From assembly GCA_900754145.1 (NCBI GenBank), contig CAAEBW010000140.1:1-10980 (forward strand): a stretch of DNA of 10,980 nt. Direction: 5' to 3'. A program made the position numbers and the translations under genes. A model generated the notes under the pieces. It saw only the letters and a program-made list of their open reading frames with translations, was not told where the DNA came from and ran no database searches. Source of the stretch: Clostridia bacterium (lineage in GTDB: Bacteria > Bacillota > Clostridia > Oscillospirales > Acutalibacteraceae). Shown here piece by piece: positions 1 to 5,847 of the stretch. How positions within the stretch are numbered: position 1 is the stretch's first letter; the number at the start of each line of letters is the position of its first letter.

Positions 1-636
1 CAAAAGGAAACGGCTTAAAGCGTATTTGAAATGATGATAGTGCGGCTTGTTTCGCATTTTGGTAAGACTGCGGGCAAGCGCGCCGACATTCCGCGAAATC
101 GACATTTTATTATCGTTAAGCACAACGATAAAATTATTTCTTCCGCTGCCGACATTATTAAGCGCCTCATACGCCATACCGCCCGTCATTGCGCCGTCCC
201 CTATTACGGCGACCGCAGTTCCGTTTTCTCCCTTAAGCCTTTTAGCGCGGTAGATACCGTAGGCGGCGGAGATAGAATTACTGCTGTGCCCCGTAATAAA
301 GGGGTCGTGCTCACTCTCGTTAGGCTTCATATACCCCGAAAGACCGTTTTCGGTACGAAGTGTCGAAAAAGCTTCAAAGCGCCCTGTTAATAGCTTATGG
401 GTATAGCACTGATGCCCGACGTCGAAAATAATCGCGTCGTCGGGGGAAGAAAAGCTTCTGTGGAGCGCAACGGTAAGCTCAACCGCACCTAAATTGGAGG
501 CTAAATGCCCGCCGTTTTTGGCAACGGTCGATACTATGCAGTCCCGTATTTCCTCGCACAAAAGGGATATTTGAGCTTCATTGAGCTTTTTTACATCATC
601 GGGTGATTTTATTTTGCATAACAGCTTATATTCCAA
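1..636 (-). CDS. dxs: 1-deoxy-D-xylulose-5-phosphate synthase, N-terminal part (gene cut by left edge)
   Basis: This cytoplasmic, thiamine-diphosphate-dependent enzyme condenses pyruvate with glyceraldehyde 3-phosphate, the first step of the MEP isoprenoid pathway. The window holds 212 codons of a family that usually has about 620. Visible landmarks are NGGHLASNLGAVELT (about 41-55), GHSSNSISAAYG (116-127) and the thiamine-binding signature that opens with GDGAMTGGMAYEALN (146-160) and closes with LNDN (173-176), followed by KMSISRNVGAL. The start is a TTG at 634-636. Two in-frame TAA codons lie immediately upstream of it, so no earlier start is possible, and an AAGGA element sits about 11 nt upstream. 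It is the last visible gene of the nusB operon, 16 nt after ispA, whose farnesyl diphosphate synthase acts later in the same route. Identity is very secure; the C-terminal transketolase domains are outside the window. Confidence 0.97.
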   Translation of the reverse strand, partial: MEYKLLCKIKSPDDVKKLNEAQISLLCEEIRDCIVSTVAKNGGHLASNLGAVELTVALHRSFSSPDDAIIFDVGHQCYTHKLLTGRFEAFSTLRTENGLSGYMKPNESEHDPFITGHSSNSISAAYGIYRAKRLKGENGTAVAVIGDGAMTGGMAYEALNNVGSGRNNFIVVLNDNKMSISRNVGALARSLTKMRNKPHYHHFKYALSRFLL

Positions 637-652
637 TTATTAAACATTCCTT

Positions 653-1534
653 TTAATAGCTTCGGTTAAGCAGATACTTTGTAAGCTCCTTTAAAGGGGT
701 GCTGTCGCCCTTGAAATTATCGAGCAGACCTTCCGCAGTTTTTGATAGTTCTGCCGCCGTTTTGCGCGCGCCGTCTATACCGTAAAGGGTGACATATGTG
801 GTCTTGCCGTTTTTCTCATCACTGCCTATCGGCTTGCCGAGGGTCTTTTCATCGGCGGTGCAGTCGAGAATATCGTCGATTATCTGAAAAGCAAGTCCCA
901 GACTGTCGGCATATTCTGAAGCGTATTTAATATACTCTTCCTCTGCCCCCGCAAGGACACAGCCGCACACAGCCGCCGCCTTTAAAAGGCAGGAGGTTTT
1001 TTTAAGGTACATTTCTTTGAGCTCATCTGCCGTTGCCCCTGTTTTTTCAAGCTTCAAATCCATAACCTGACCGCCGACCATACCGTCTATTCCCGCATTA
1101 TCGGCAAGCACTGAAATTGCCCTTAAAACCCTTTCGGCGGGGATTCCCTCGGTCTTTGCCGCCGCAGAAAATGCAAGGGTCAAAAGCGCGTCCCCCGAAA
1201 GTAAGGCGGTGTCCTCCCCAAAAGCCTTGTGGCAGGAGGGCTTGCCCCGCCTCATATCGTCATTGTCCATACAGGGCAGGTCATCGTGAATAAGGGAATA
1301 GGTATGTATCATTTCTATCGCCGCGGCGAAATTAAGGGCACTGTCCCCCTCCCCGCCGCAAAGCTTATAAAATTCAAGCAGTAAAACAGGTCTTATTCTT
1401 TTGCCGCCACTAAGCAGACTGTAACGCATAGCACTTCGCGCCGCCGAAAAATTATCCCCCTTTTCGGGGATGAGCCCGTCAAGCCTTTGTTCGATTTTCG
1501 GGAGCAGATTATCAAATAAATCATTTATCTCCAT
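653..1534 (-). CDS. ispA: Farnesyl/geranyl diphosphate synthase (trans-prenyltransferase)
   Basis: The protein has 293 aa, the usual length for bacterial farnesyl diphosphate synthases. It is a cytoplasmic, all-helical prenyltransferase that elongates dimethylallyl diphosphate with isopentenyl diphosphate. Visible motifs are GGKRIRP (43-49, substrate binding), the first Asp-rich motif DDLPCMDNDD (84-93) with the two-residue insertion common in bacterial short-chain synthases, GGQVMDL (154-160), and the second Asp-rich motif DDILD (220-224) followed by KPIGSDEKNGKTTYV. The ATG at 1532-1534 lies inside the 3' end of xseB (14-nt overlap) and has an AGGAGGAG ribosome binding site within xseB coding sequence, which suggests translational coupling. 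It is directly followed by dxs, the first enzyme of the pathway supplying its substrates. The exact product length (C10, C15 or C20) cannot be fixed from sequence alone; C15 is the usual assignment in this operon. Confidence 0.95.
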   Translation of the reverse strand: MEINDLFDNLLPKIEQRLDGLIPEKGDNFSAARSAMRYSLLSGGKRIRPVLLLEFYKLCGGEGDSALNFAAAIEMIHTYSLIHDDLPCMDNDDMRRGKPSCHKAFGEDTALLSGDALLTLAFSAAAKTEGIPAERVLRAISVLADNAGIDGMVGGQVMDLKLEKTGATADELKEMYLKKTSCLLKAAAVCGCVLAGAEEEYIKYASEYADSLGLAFQIIDDILDCTADEKTLGKPIGSDEKNGKTTYVTLYGIDGARKTAAELSKTAEGLLDNFKGDSTPLKELTKYLLNRSY

Positions 1535-1730
1535 TTTCCTGCTCCTCCTTTGTGAGTGAGGTTATCTTCTGCCGCGCGGTTTCAAGAGTTTTGCGGCAAA
1601 GGCTTGTAAGCTCCATTCCGCGCTCAAAAAGCTTAATTGATTCGTCAAGGGAAATATCGCCGTTTTGGAGTTCTTCAACTATTTTTTCAAGCTCGTCAAG
1701 CGATTTTTCAAAATCTGTATTTTTACTCAT
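1521..1730 (-). CDS. xseB: Exodeoxyribonuclease VII small subunit
   Basis: This 69-aa protein has the normal size for the family. It matches the family pattern throughout: FEKSLDELEKIVEELQNGDISLDESIKLFERGMELTSLCRKTLETARQKI. The sequence is two amphipathic helices that pair as a coiled-coil hairpin and assemble onto the XseA large subunit, giving a nuclease that degrades single-stranded DNA to short oligonucleotides. The ATG overlaps the TGA stop of xseA by 4 nt (ATGA arrangement), so it is probably translated by termination-reinitiation; only a weak purine-rich stretch precedes it. Its 3' end carries the ribosome binding site of ispA. Both exonuclease VII subunits being adjacent supports the call. 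Confidence 0.95.
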   Translation of the reverse strand: MSKNTDFEKSLDELEKIVEELQNGDISLDESIKLFERGMELTSLCRKTLETARQKITSLTKEEQENGDK

Positions 1731-2935
1731 AGATTACTCTCTGCCTTTTTTACCTCGCAAACGGCAACGCCGTCCGCGAATTTAAGATTTATACTGTCGC
1801 CCTTTTGCAGCTCCACCGCGGTTTTCACCGTTTTGCCGTCCTTTAGGGCGACCGCATAGCCGCGGGACAAAACCTTTAAGGGGCTTAAGGCGTCAAGCCC
1901 AGCCGCCGCGGTGCCGAGTCTTGCTTCATTCTTATTCAAAAGAAAAGCAAAAGCGTTTGTAAGACCTTCGGCGGCTCTGTCTGCACGCTCTGCCCTCATA
2001 TTTATAATATAATCCTCGGGGCGTTTTAATACGGTCGAGCAGGCTTTATCCAAACGCGCTAAGCTGTAATTATATTTCCCCGTAAGCGCGGCTTTAAGCA
2101 AGGACTCATATTTTTGAAGTCTCTTTTCAAGCTCCGTACGGTCGGGAACGGCAAGCTCCGCCGCGGCTGAGGGGGTGGGCGCGCGGAGGTCGGCTACAAA
2201 ATCGCTTATCGAAAAATCGGTTTCGTGACCCACAGCCGAAATGACCGGAATAGGCGATTCCGATATTTTTACAGCCAGCGCCTCGCTGTTAAATTCGTTT
2301 AAATCCTCTGCCGAGCCGCCTCCCCTGCCGATAATTATTATATCGGCGGTGTTAAGCCTGTAAAGTCGGTCGAGCGCGTCAAGCATTTCGGGCACCGCCG
2401 CCTCTCCCTGCACCGAAACAGGGCACATTATAATTTCTGCCACGGGCCAGCGTCGGGAAAGAATATTTAAAATATCCCTTACCGCAGCGCCCGTTTCTGA
2501 GGTTACCACAGCGATTTTTTGAGGGAATTTAGGTAAAGGTTTTTTATTTTGCGGGTCAAAAAGTCCCTTAGCCTCAAGCCTTGCCTTTATGCGTTCAAAC
2601 TCTCTCGCCAAATCGCCCTCGCCCACAGGGAGCATCTGCTCGGCGTAAAACTGGTACTGACCGTCCTTTTCATAAACCGAGGCTCTGCCTATAAGCACCA
2701 CCTGCATACCGTCCTTCGGCACAAAGGGTATGCGAGCCGCAAAGGAACGGAACATAACACAGCGGATAGCCGCGTCCGCATCCTTTAGGGTGAAATACAA
2801 ATGGCCGCTCGCGTAATGGCTTTTGAAATTTGAAAGCTCGCCCGTGACCGCCACGCTTTGCAGGCGGACATCGCCTTCTAAAAGGGACTTGACATAAAAA
2901 TTAAGCTGTTTTACGGTTATGGCTCTGATATCCAT
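1727..2935 (-). CDS. xseA: Exodeoxyribonuclease VII large subunit
   Basis: This is a 402-aa catalytic subunit, typical of Gram-positive family members. The N-terminal 100 residues form the OB-fold single-strand-binding domain (TGELSNFKSHYASGHLYFTLKD at about 31-52, the classic region). The catalytic core follows: VVTSETGAAVRDIL (143-156), IIGRGGGSAEDL (201-212), VISAVGHETDFSISDFVADLRAPTPSAAAE (231-260). After that comes a long charged helical region that binds XseB, and the C-terminal LSRGYAV element that closes the family. TSETGA replaces the more common TSPTGA. The ATG begins one nucleotide after the nusB stop codon and the gene overlaps xseB by 4 nt, so it is an internal operon gene. The complex acts in the cytoplasm in DNA repair and single-strand processing. 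Confidence 0.97.
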   Translation of the reverse strand: MDIRAITVKQLNFYVKSLLEGDVRLQSVAVTGELSNFKSHYASGHLYFTLKDADAAIRCVMFRSFAARIPFVPKDGMQVVLIGRASVYEKDGQYQFYAEQMLPVGEGDLAREFERIKARLEAKGLFDPQNKKPLPKFPQKIAVVTSETGAAVRDILNILSRRWPVAEIIMCPVSVQGEAAVPEMLDALDRLYRLNTADIIIIGRGGGSAEDLNEFNSEALAVKISESPIPVISAVGHETDFSISDFVADLRAPTPSAAAELAVPDRTELEKRLQKYESLLKAALTGKYNYSLARLDKACSTVLKRPEDYIINMRAERADRAAEGLTNAFAFLLNKNEARLGTAAAGLDALSPLKVLSRGYAVALKDGKTVKTAVELQKGDSINLKFADGVAVCEVKKAESNL

Positions 2936-2936
2936 A

Positions 2937-3329
2937 TTAAAGCGCTTTCGCCACGGTAGAGAGTATTCCGTTTACAAAGGAAGCGTCGTTTTCGGTTGCA
3001 TATTTTTTGCAAAGCTCCACCGCCTCGTTAATGGAAACCGAAACGGGAATATCGCTGACAAACTTCATCTCGAAAATCGCAAGCCTCATAATGCAAAGGG
3101 CGGTTTTGGAAATTCTTTTTATATTCCAACCCACCGAGCTTTCCGAAATAAGCGTATCAAGCTCCTCCAAATTCTCGTAAACTCCCTTAAACACCGTATT
3201 TATATAATCGTCGGGTACAAGGTCGCGCGCCTCGGCGGCGGCTTCTAAAATGTCCTCGATACCGTTATCGTTAAATTCCTTTTCAAAAACAAGAATAAAA
3301 GCTTCTTCCCTTGCCTGCTTTCTTGTCAT
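2937..3329 (-). CDS. nusB: Transcription antitermination factor NusB
   Basis: This 130-aa protein has family-typical length. NusB is an all-helical RNA-binding protein that pairs with NusE (ribosomal protein S10) on boxA RNA to keep RNA polymerase processive through rRNA operons. Visible landmarks are the basic N-terminus TRKQAREEAFILVFE (2-16), W68 followed by KRISKTALCIMRLAIFEM (71-88), P95, INEAVELCKKYA (100-111) and FVNGILSTVA (118-127). The ATG at 3327-3329 has an AGGTG ribosome binding site about 6 nt upstream. It is the first gene of the operon; a good promoter lies 37-65 nt upstream of the start. xseA follows after one nucleotide. Confidence 0.96.
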   Translation of the reverse strand: MTRKQAREEAFILVFEKEFNDNGIEDILEAAAEARDLVPDDYINTVFKGVYENLEELDTLISESSVGWNIKRISKTALCIMRLAIFEMKFVSDIPVSVSINEAVELCKKYATENDASFVNGILSTVAKAL

Positions 3330-3365
3330 AACGCACCTGCTTTCATAGGCTATATATCAAAACAT

Positions 3366-3394
3366 ATTATACACGAAAATATGCAATATTTCAA
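3366..3394 (-). promoter_or_regulatory. Sigma-A promoter of the nusB operon
   Basis: On the minus strand, TTGAAA (3389-3394) is followed after exactly 17 nt by a perfect TATAAT (3366-3371). The predicted transcript starts near 3359, giving a leader of about 30 nt before the nusB ATG. It would drive nusB-xseA-xseB-ispA-dxs as one unit, since no other gap in that series is large enough for a comparable promoter. Confidence 0.8.
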
Positions 3395-3460
3395 CCCGAA
3401 AATGCATATTTAGCCTTTGATTTTTAAGATACGGTAAAAAGCAAAAAGCAAGGGGCAGCA

Positions 3461-3517
3461 AAAAACAAACAAGCTTGGCAAAAGCTTCATTTTTGTGCTT
3501 TTGCCGAGCTTGTTTTT
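3461..3517 (-). terminator. Strong hairpin terminator after the surface-protein gene
   Basis: A 17-bp stem (3469-3485 with 3497-3513, a single G-T wobble) encloses an 11-nt loop. Read on the minus strand the stem is followed by a T-rich run (about 3460-3468, interrupted once by G). On the plus strand it is also followed by TTTTT, so the structure could terminate in both directions. It lies about 75 nt after the stop codon of the 690-aa gene and separates that gene from the nusB promoter. Confidence 0.85.
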
Positions 3518-3588
3518 ACGCTCAATTAATCCGTCTTTTCCGATACTGTGTTTTTTACAGCCCCGTAGAACAAATAATTTATACCGAA

Positions 3589-5661
3589 TTACGCCTTATT
3601 CTTTTTTCTTAATACAACCGTTGCCGACAAACTGATAATGCTTACTAAAAGTAAGCAGATCCAAAGAGCGACCTTGCTGTTATCGCCCGTCTGCGGGCTT
3701 TTAGCAGTCTCATCAGTCTTTTGAGTATCTGTCAGCTCGTTCTTAACCTCAAAATTCGTACTGCACTCGCCGTCCGTATAAACAAAGGTAATACTATGAT
3801 TTCCGACAGAAAGCGTTTTAAGATAATCTGCATCAAGCGTAACAACCGTAGAGCCCGAAACCGCCGTATAATTCTTTGCGTCAATCAGTACACCGTCAAC
3901 CTTAATGCCCGTGAATTTGCTGAAATCGCCGTTTGCACGGATTGTAAGCGTTCCGCCTGTGTTCTGTGACCATTTCGCGTTTGCGCCTTCCAAGAAATCA
4001 TAGACCGGTGGGGTCTGTATTTCTTCTGCCTTAGCAGTAGTTGCAATGGCATAAGTGGAGAAGGAATCTGTTTTAAAGGTTATCGTATTCGTTTTTGAGT
4101 CATACGAATCGATCGGAATCGTTTCAAAATCCTCTCCGTTATGGATGTTGTGGATGATTACAATATCAGAGGCTTCGACTGTATCCGCAAGCGAGGTATC
4201 GGCGAAGCTCACCGAGATAGTCGCGTCATTATCGAGGGTGTTAACCTCATTTTTCCATACATTTTCCTCATCGGTGCTGCCTTTGTAATATACATTGTAT
4301 AGGTCAAGATTTAGGTAATCCGTTATGGTATAATTGCCGGCAGCCGTCTCAAATGCTTCCAGTTTCTCATCGCTCAATTCATTTTCGGCGTTGCTGATTT
4401 CCAGTTGTGCCGAGCCACCGGACAGTTCGCTTCCAAGCGCAATACTTCCGCTTGTAACAATATCGGAAGAACTTGTCACCTTGTCCGCCACAGGGGTGAA
4501 ATGAGCGCCTAAATGGGCATTGCCGGGTTTAATTTCAAATGTGAATACAGACTGTTCGTCACCGGTGCCGAAAGTATTATCATTGATAGTGAAAGAGGTA
4601 AGCTGATATCCGTATTCCGGAATCAGTTTTACTGTTACCACAGCACCTGCCGGCAATACTGCACTGCCGCCATGCTCGTCCTGACCCCAGTCAAATCCGG
4701 TGCCGGGTTTCTTTAATTCTTCAGGTGAATAGTTCCTGCCTTTATAGCTTACACTTATCAGTTCCATTCTGCCGTGGTCGATGTAATCGTCACCCTGATT
4801 CTCATCCTCGTATGTCCAAAGGAAATTACCCACGACCATATAGTCCTTATCTTCAGCTCCAAGCCGTTTTACATTCGATTCAATCTCATAACCGCTTTCG
4901 CTGTAGGGAACGGTGATTTTGAACTCGTTAATTTGTCCCTTGCAGGCTTCGAGAAGAGCATCCTTGCCTTCCTCTGTGGCAGGAGTAGGAAGCTCGTCAT
5001 AATAATCCACTCCGTTAATCTTCAGGGGAGTAATGCGTTCAACGATAAAGCAGCAGAAATAGAAGTCAACATAGCCGTTGCCATCGTAATGATAGTTGAT
5101 ATTGTCAATGCTGTCACCGTCATTGGCGTTTACCATGCGGGAATCGTTGATGTAGAAATCCGCCTTACCTGTAACGGTAAAGGAGGCGGTTTTCTGTTCA
5201 CCCTCATATCCGCCGTGAGCAGAATCATCACCCGGTTCAGGTCCGGGCGCGTCACCGTTATCCTGCCGAAACTCCACATCCTCCAACGCATACTCCGTTC
5301 CCGCCGTCAGTGTATAACCGTTTTCACCGGTAAGCTGATTTCTAATATCATCCGTAAGGATATCCGCTCCGTTTACTCTAAGGAAAATTCCTGTCCAGTC
5401 AACACGATAATCTGTATTGGGACAAATTCTTACGGCCTCCGCATTTTGATAGCCGAAACCTATGTAAGGAGTCCAATCTGTTCCGTTTTTAATTTCAATC
5501 CAACCGTTGTCTTCGGAACCTTGACGGAAAGTAACCGATATGCTTGCGGTATTCGATGCCGTTGCAAAAGCGGCAATAGGCAAAAGCGCCGTCACCATAC
5601 AGAGCGCAAGCAATACGCTTAAAACGCACCCCGCCAAATGTATTTTTCTGCTTTTCGCCAT
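3589..5661 (-). CDS. Secreted cell-wall-anchored surface protein (sortase substrate, SPQTG motif)
   Basis: This 690-aa protein is exported and probably linked to the wall. It has a basic N-terminus and hydrophobic signal peptide with a likely cut after AFA (residue 33). The C-terminus has a sorting signal: SPQTGD (655-660), a hydrophobic segment (about 664-684) and a basic tail RKKNKA. Residues 551-639 resemble an Ig-like X2-type module, with DAKNYTAVSGSTVVTLDADYL followed by the LSVGNHSITFVYTDG pattern common in clostridial surface proteins. The central 500 residues are acidic, beta-rich and not recognised; they include an acidic linker near 135-155 (GDAPGPEPGDD) and glycine/serine-rich stretches. 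No catalytic motif was found, so adhesion or glycan binding is only a guess. The ATG has an AGGAGG ribosome binding site. No sortase gene is in the window. The gene is divergent from the double-HTH protein gene, which may control it. Confidence 0.85.
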   Translation of the reverse strand: MAKSRKIHLAGCVLSVLLALCMVTALLPIAAFATASNTASISVTFRQGSEDNGWIEIKNGTDWTPYIGFGYQNAEAVRICPNTDYRVDWTGIFLRVNGADILTDDIRNQLTGENGYTLTAGTEYALEDVEFRQDNGDAPGPEPGDDSAHGGYEGEQKTASFTVTGKADFYINDSRMVNANDGDSIDNINYHYDGNGYVDFYFCCFIVERITPLKINGVDYYDELPTPATEEGKDALLEACKGQINEFKITVPYSESGYEIESNVKRLGAEDKDYMVVGNFLWTYEDENQGDDYIDHGRMELISVSYKGRNYSPEELKKPGTGFDWGQDEHGGSAVLPAGAVVTVKLIPEYGYQLTSFTINDNTFGTGDEQSVFTFEIKPGNAHLGAHFTPVADKVTSSSDIVTSGSIALGSELSGGSAQLEISNAENELSDEKLEAFETAAGNYTITDYLNLDLYNVYYKGSTDEENVWKNEVNTLDNDATISVSFADTSLADTVEASDIVIIHNIHNGEDFETIPIDSYDSKTNTITFKTDSFSTYAIATTAKAEEIQTPPVYDFLEGANAKWSQNTGGTLTIRANGDFSKFTGIKVDGVLIDAKNYTAVSGSTVVTLDADYLKTLSVGNHSITFVYTDGECSTNFEVKNELTDTQKTDETAKSPQTGDNSKVALWICLLLVSIISLSATVVLRKKNKA

Positions 5662-5711
5662 ATAAAAACCTCCTAATGCTTTTAGGTTCTAACTAACCTT
5701 ATTTTGAATTT

Positions 5712-5740
5712 ATTATAGCAAACAGAAATATTCACTTCCA
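5712..5740 (-). promoter_or_regulatory. Extended -10 promoter of the surface-protein gene
   Basis: On the minus strand the -10 element TATAAT (5712-5717) is preceded by TGC, giving an extended -10 (TGCTATAAT). The hexamer 17 nt upstream, TGGAAG (5735-5740), is a poor -35 match (3 of 6). The predicted start site is near 5705, about 44 nt before the ATG. A weak -35 next to a palindrome at 5745-5777 is compatible with activator dependence (inference). Confidence 0.65.
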
Positions 5741-5744
5741 TAAT

Positions 5745-5777
5745 ATTTCCGATAAGTCAATATGACATTTCGGAAAT
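5745..5777. promoter_or_regulatory. 33-bp palindrome between divergent promoters, candidate operator
   Basis: The sequence is an imperfect palindrome centred on base 5761. Outer arms ATTTCCGA (5745-5752) and TCGGAAAT (5770-5777) are perfect complements. Inner arms GTCA (5756-5759) and TGAC (5763-5766) share the same centre. One further pair (5754/5768) matches, so 13 of 16 base pairs are symmetric. The centre is about 55 bp from the predicted start sites of both divergent genes. It probably binds a dimeric or tetrameric regulator; the product of the adjacent HTH gene is the obvious candidate, but this is inferred from position only. Confidence 0.6.
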
Positions 5778-5794
5778 TGTTGTATTTTGTCATA
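5761..5794. repeat. Second inverted repeat TATGACA/TGTCATA overlapping the HTH-gene -35
   Basis: TATGACA (5761-5767) and TGTCATA (5788-5794) are perfect 7-bp inverted repeats separated by 20 nt. The left copy is part of the inner arm of the 33-bp palindrome, and the right copy lies over the spacer of the promoter of the downstream HTH gene. It may be an additional half-site that lets the same regulator repress its own promoter. In AT-rich DNA a 7-bp repeat can also arise by chance. Confidence 0.35.
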
Positions 5795-5809
5795 ATACTG
5801 TTGTATAAT
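5780..5809 (+). promoter_or_regulatory. Promoter of the double-HTH gene
   Basis: A perfect TATAAT (5804-5809) lies on the plus strand with a weak -35, TTGTAT (5780-5785), 18 nt upstream. The predicted start site is near 5816, giving a leader of about 32 nt. The -35 begins three bases after the 33-bp palindrome. Confidence 0.6.
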
Positions 5810-5847
5810 TAAGCTATTAATTAAGAAGTATGATAGGAGACTTTCTG

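Noticed and set aside
31..390. Plus-strand open frames at the left end
   Set aside because: They are antisense to the strongly conserved thiamine-binding segment of dxs.
4774..5622. A 282-codon open frame on the plus strand opposite the surface-protein gene
   Set aside because: It is wholly antisense to a gene with a signal peptide, sorting signal, promoter and ribosome binding site. It has no ribosome binding site of its own and its translation has no recognisable domain.
5626..5631. LAGC at residues 9-12 of the surface protein, resembling a lipoprotein signal
   Set aside because: The hydrophobic core comes after the cysteine rather than before it, and an AFA cleavage site plus a C-terminal sorting signal fit better.
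5830..5832. Upstream ATG as start of the double-HTH gene
   Set aside because: It lacks a ribosome binding site and would place the AGGAGA at 5835-5840 inside the coding sequence; the ATG at 5848 is well spaced.
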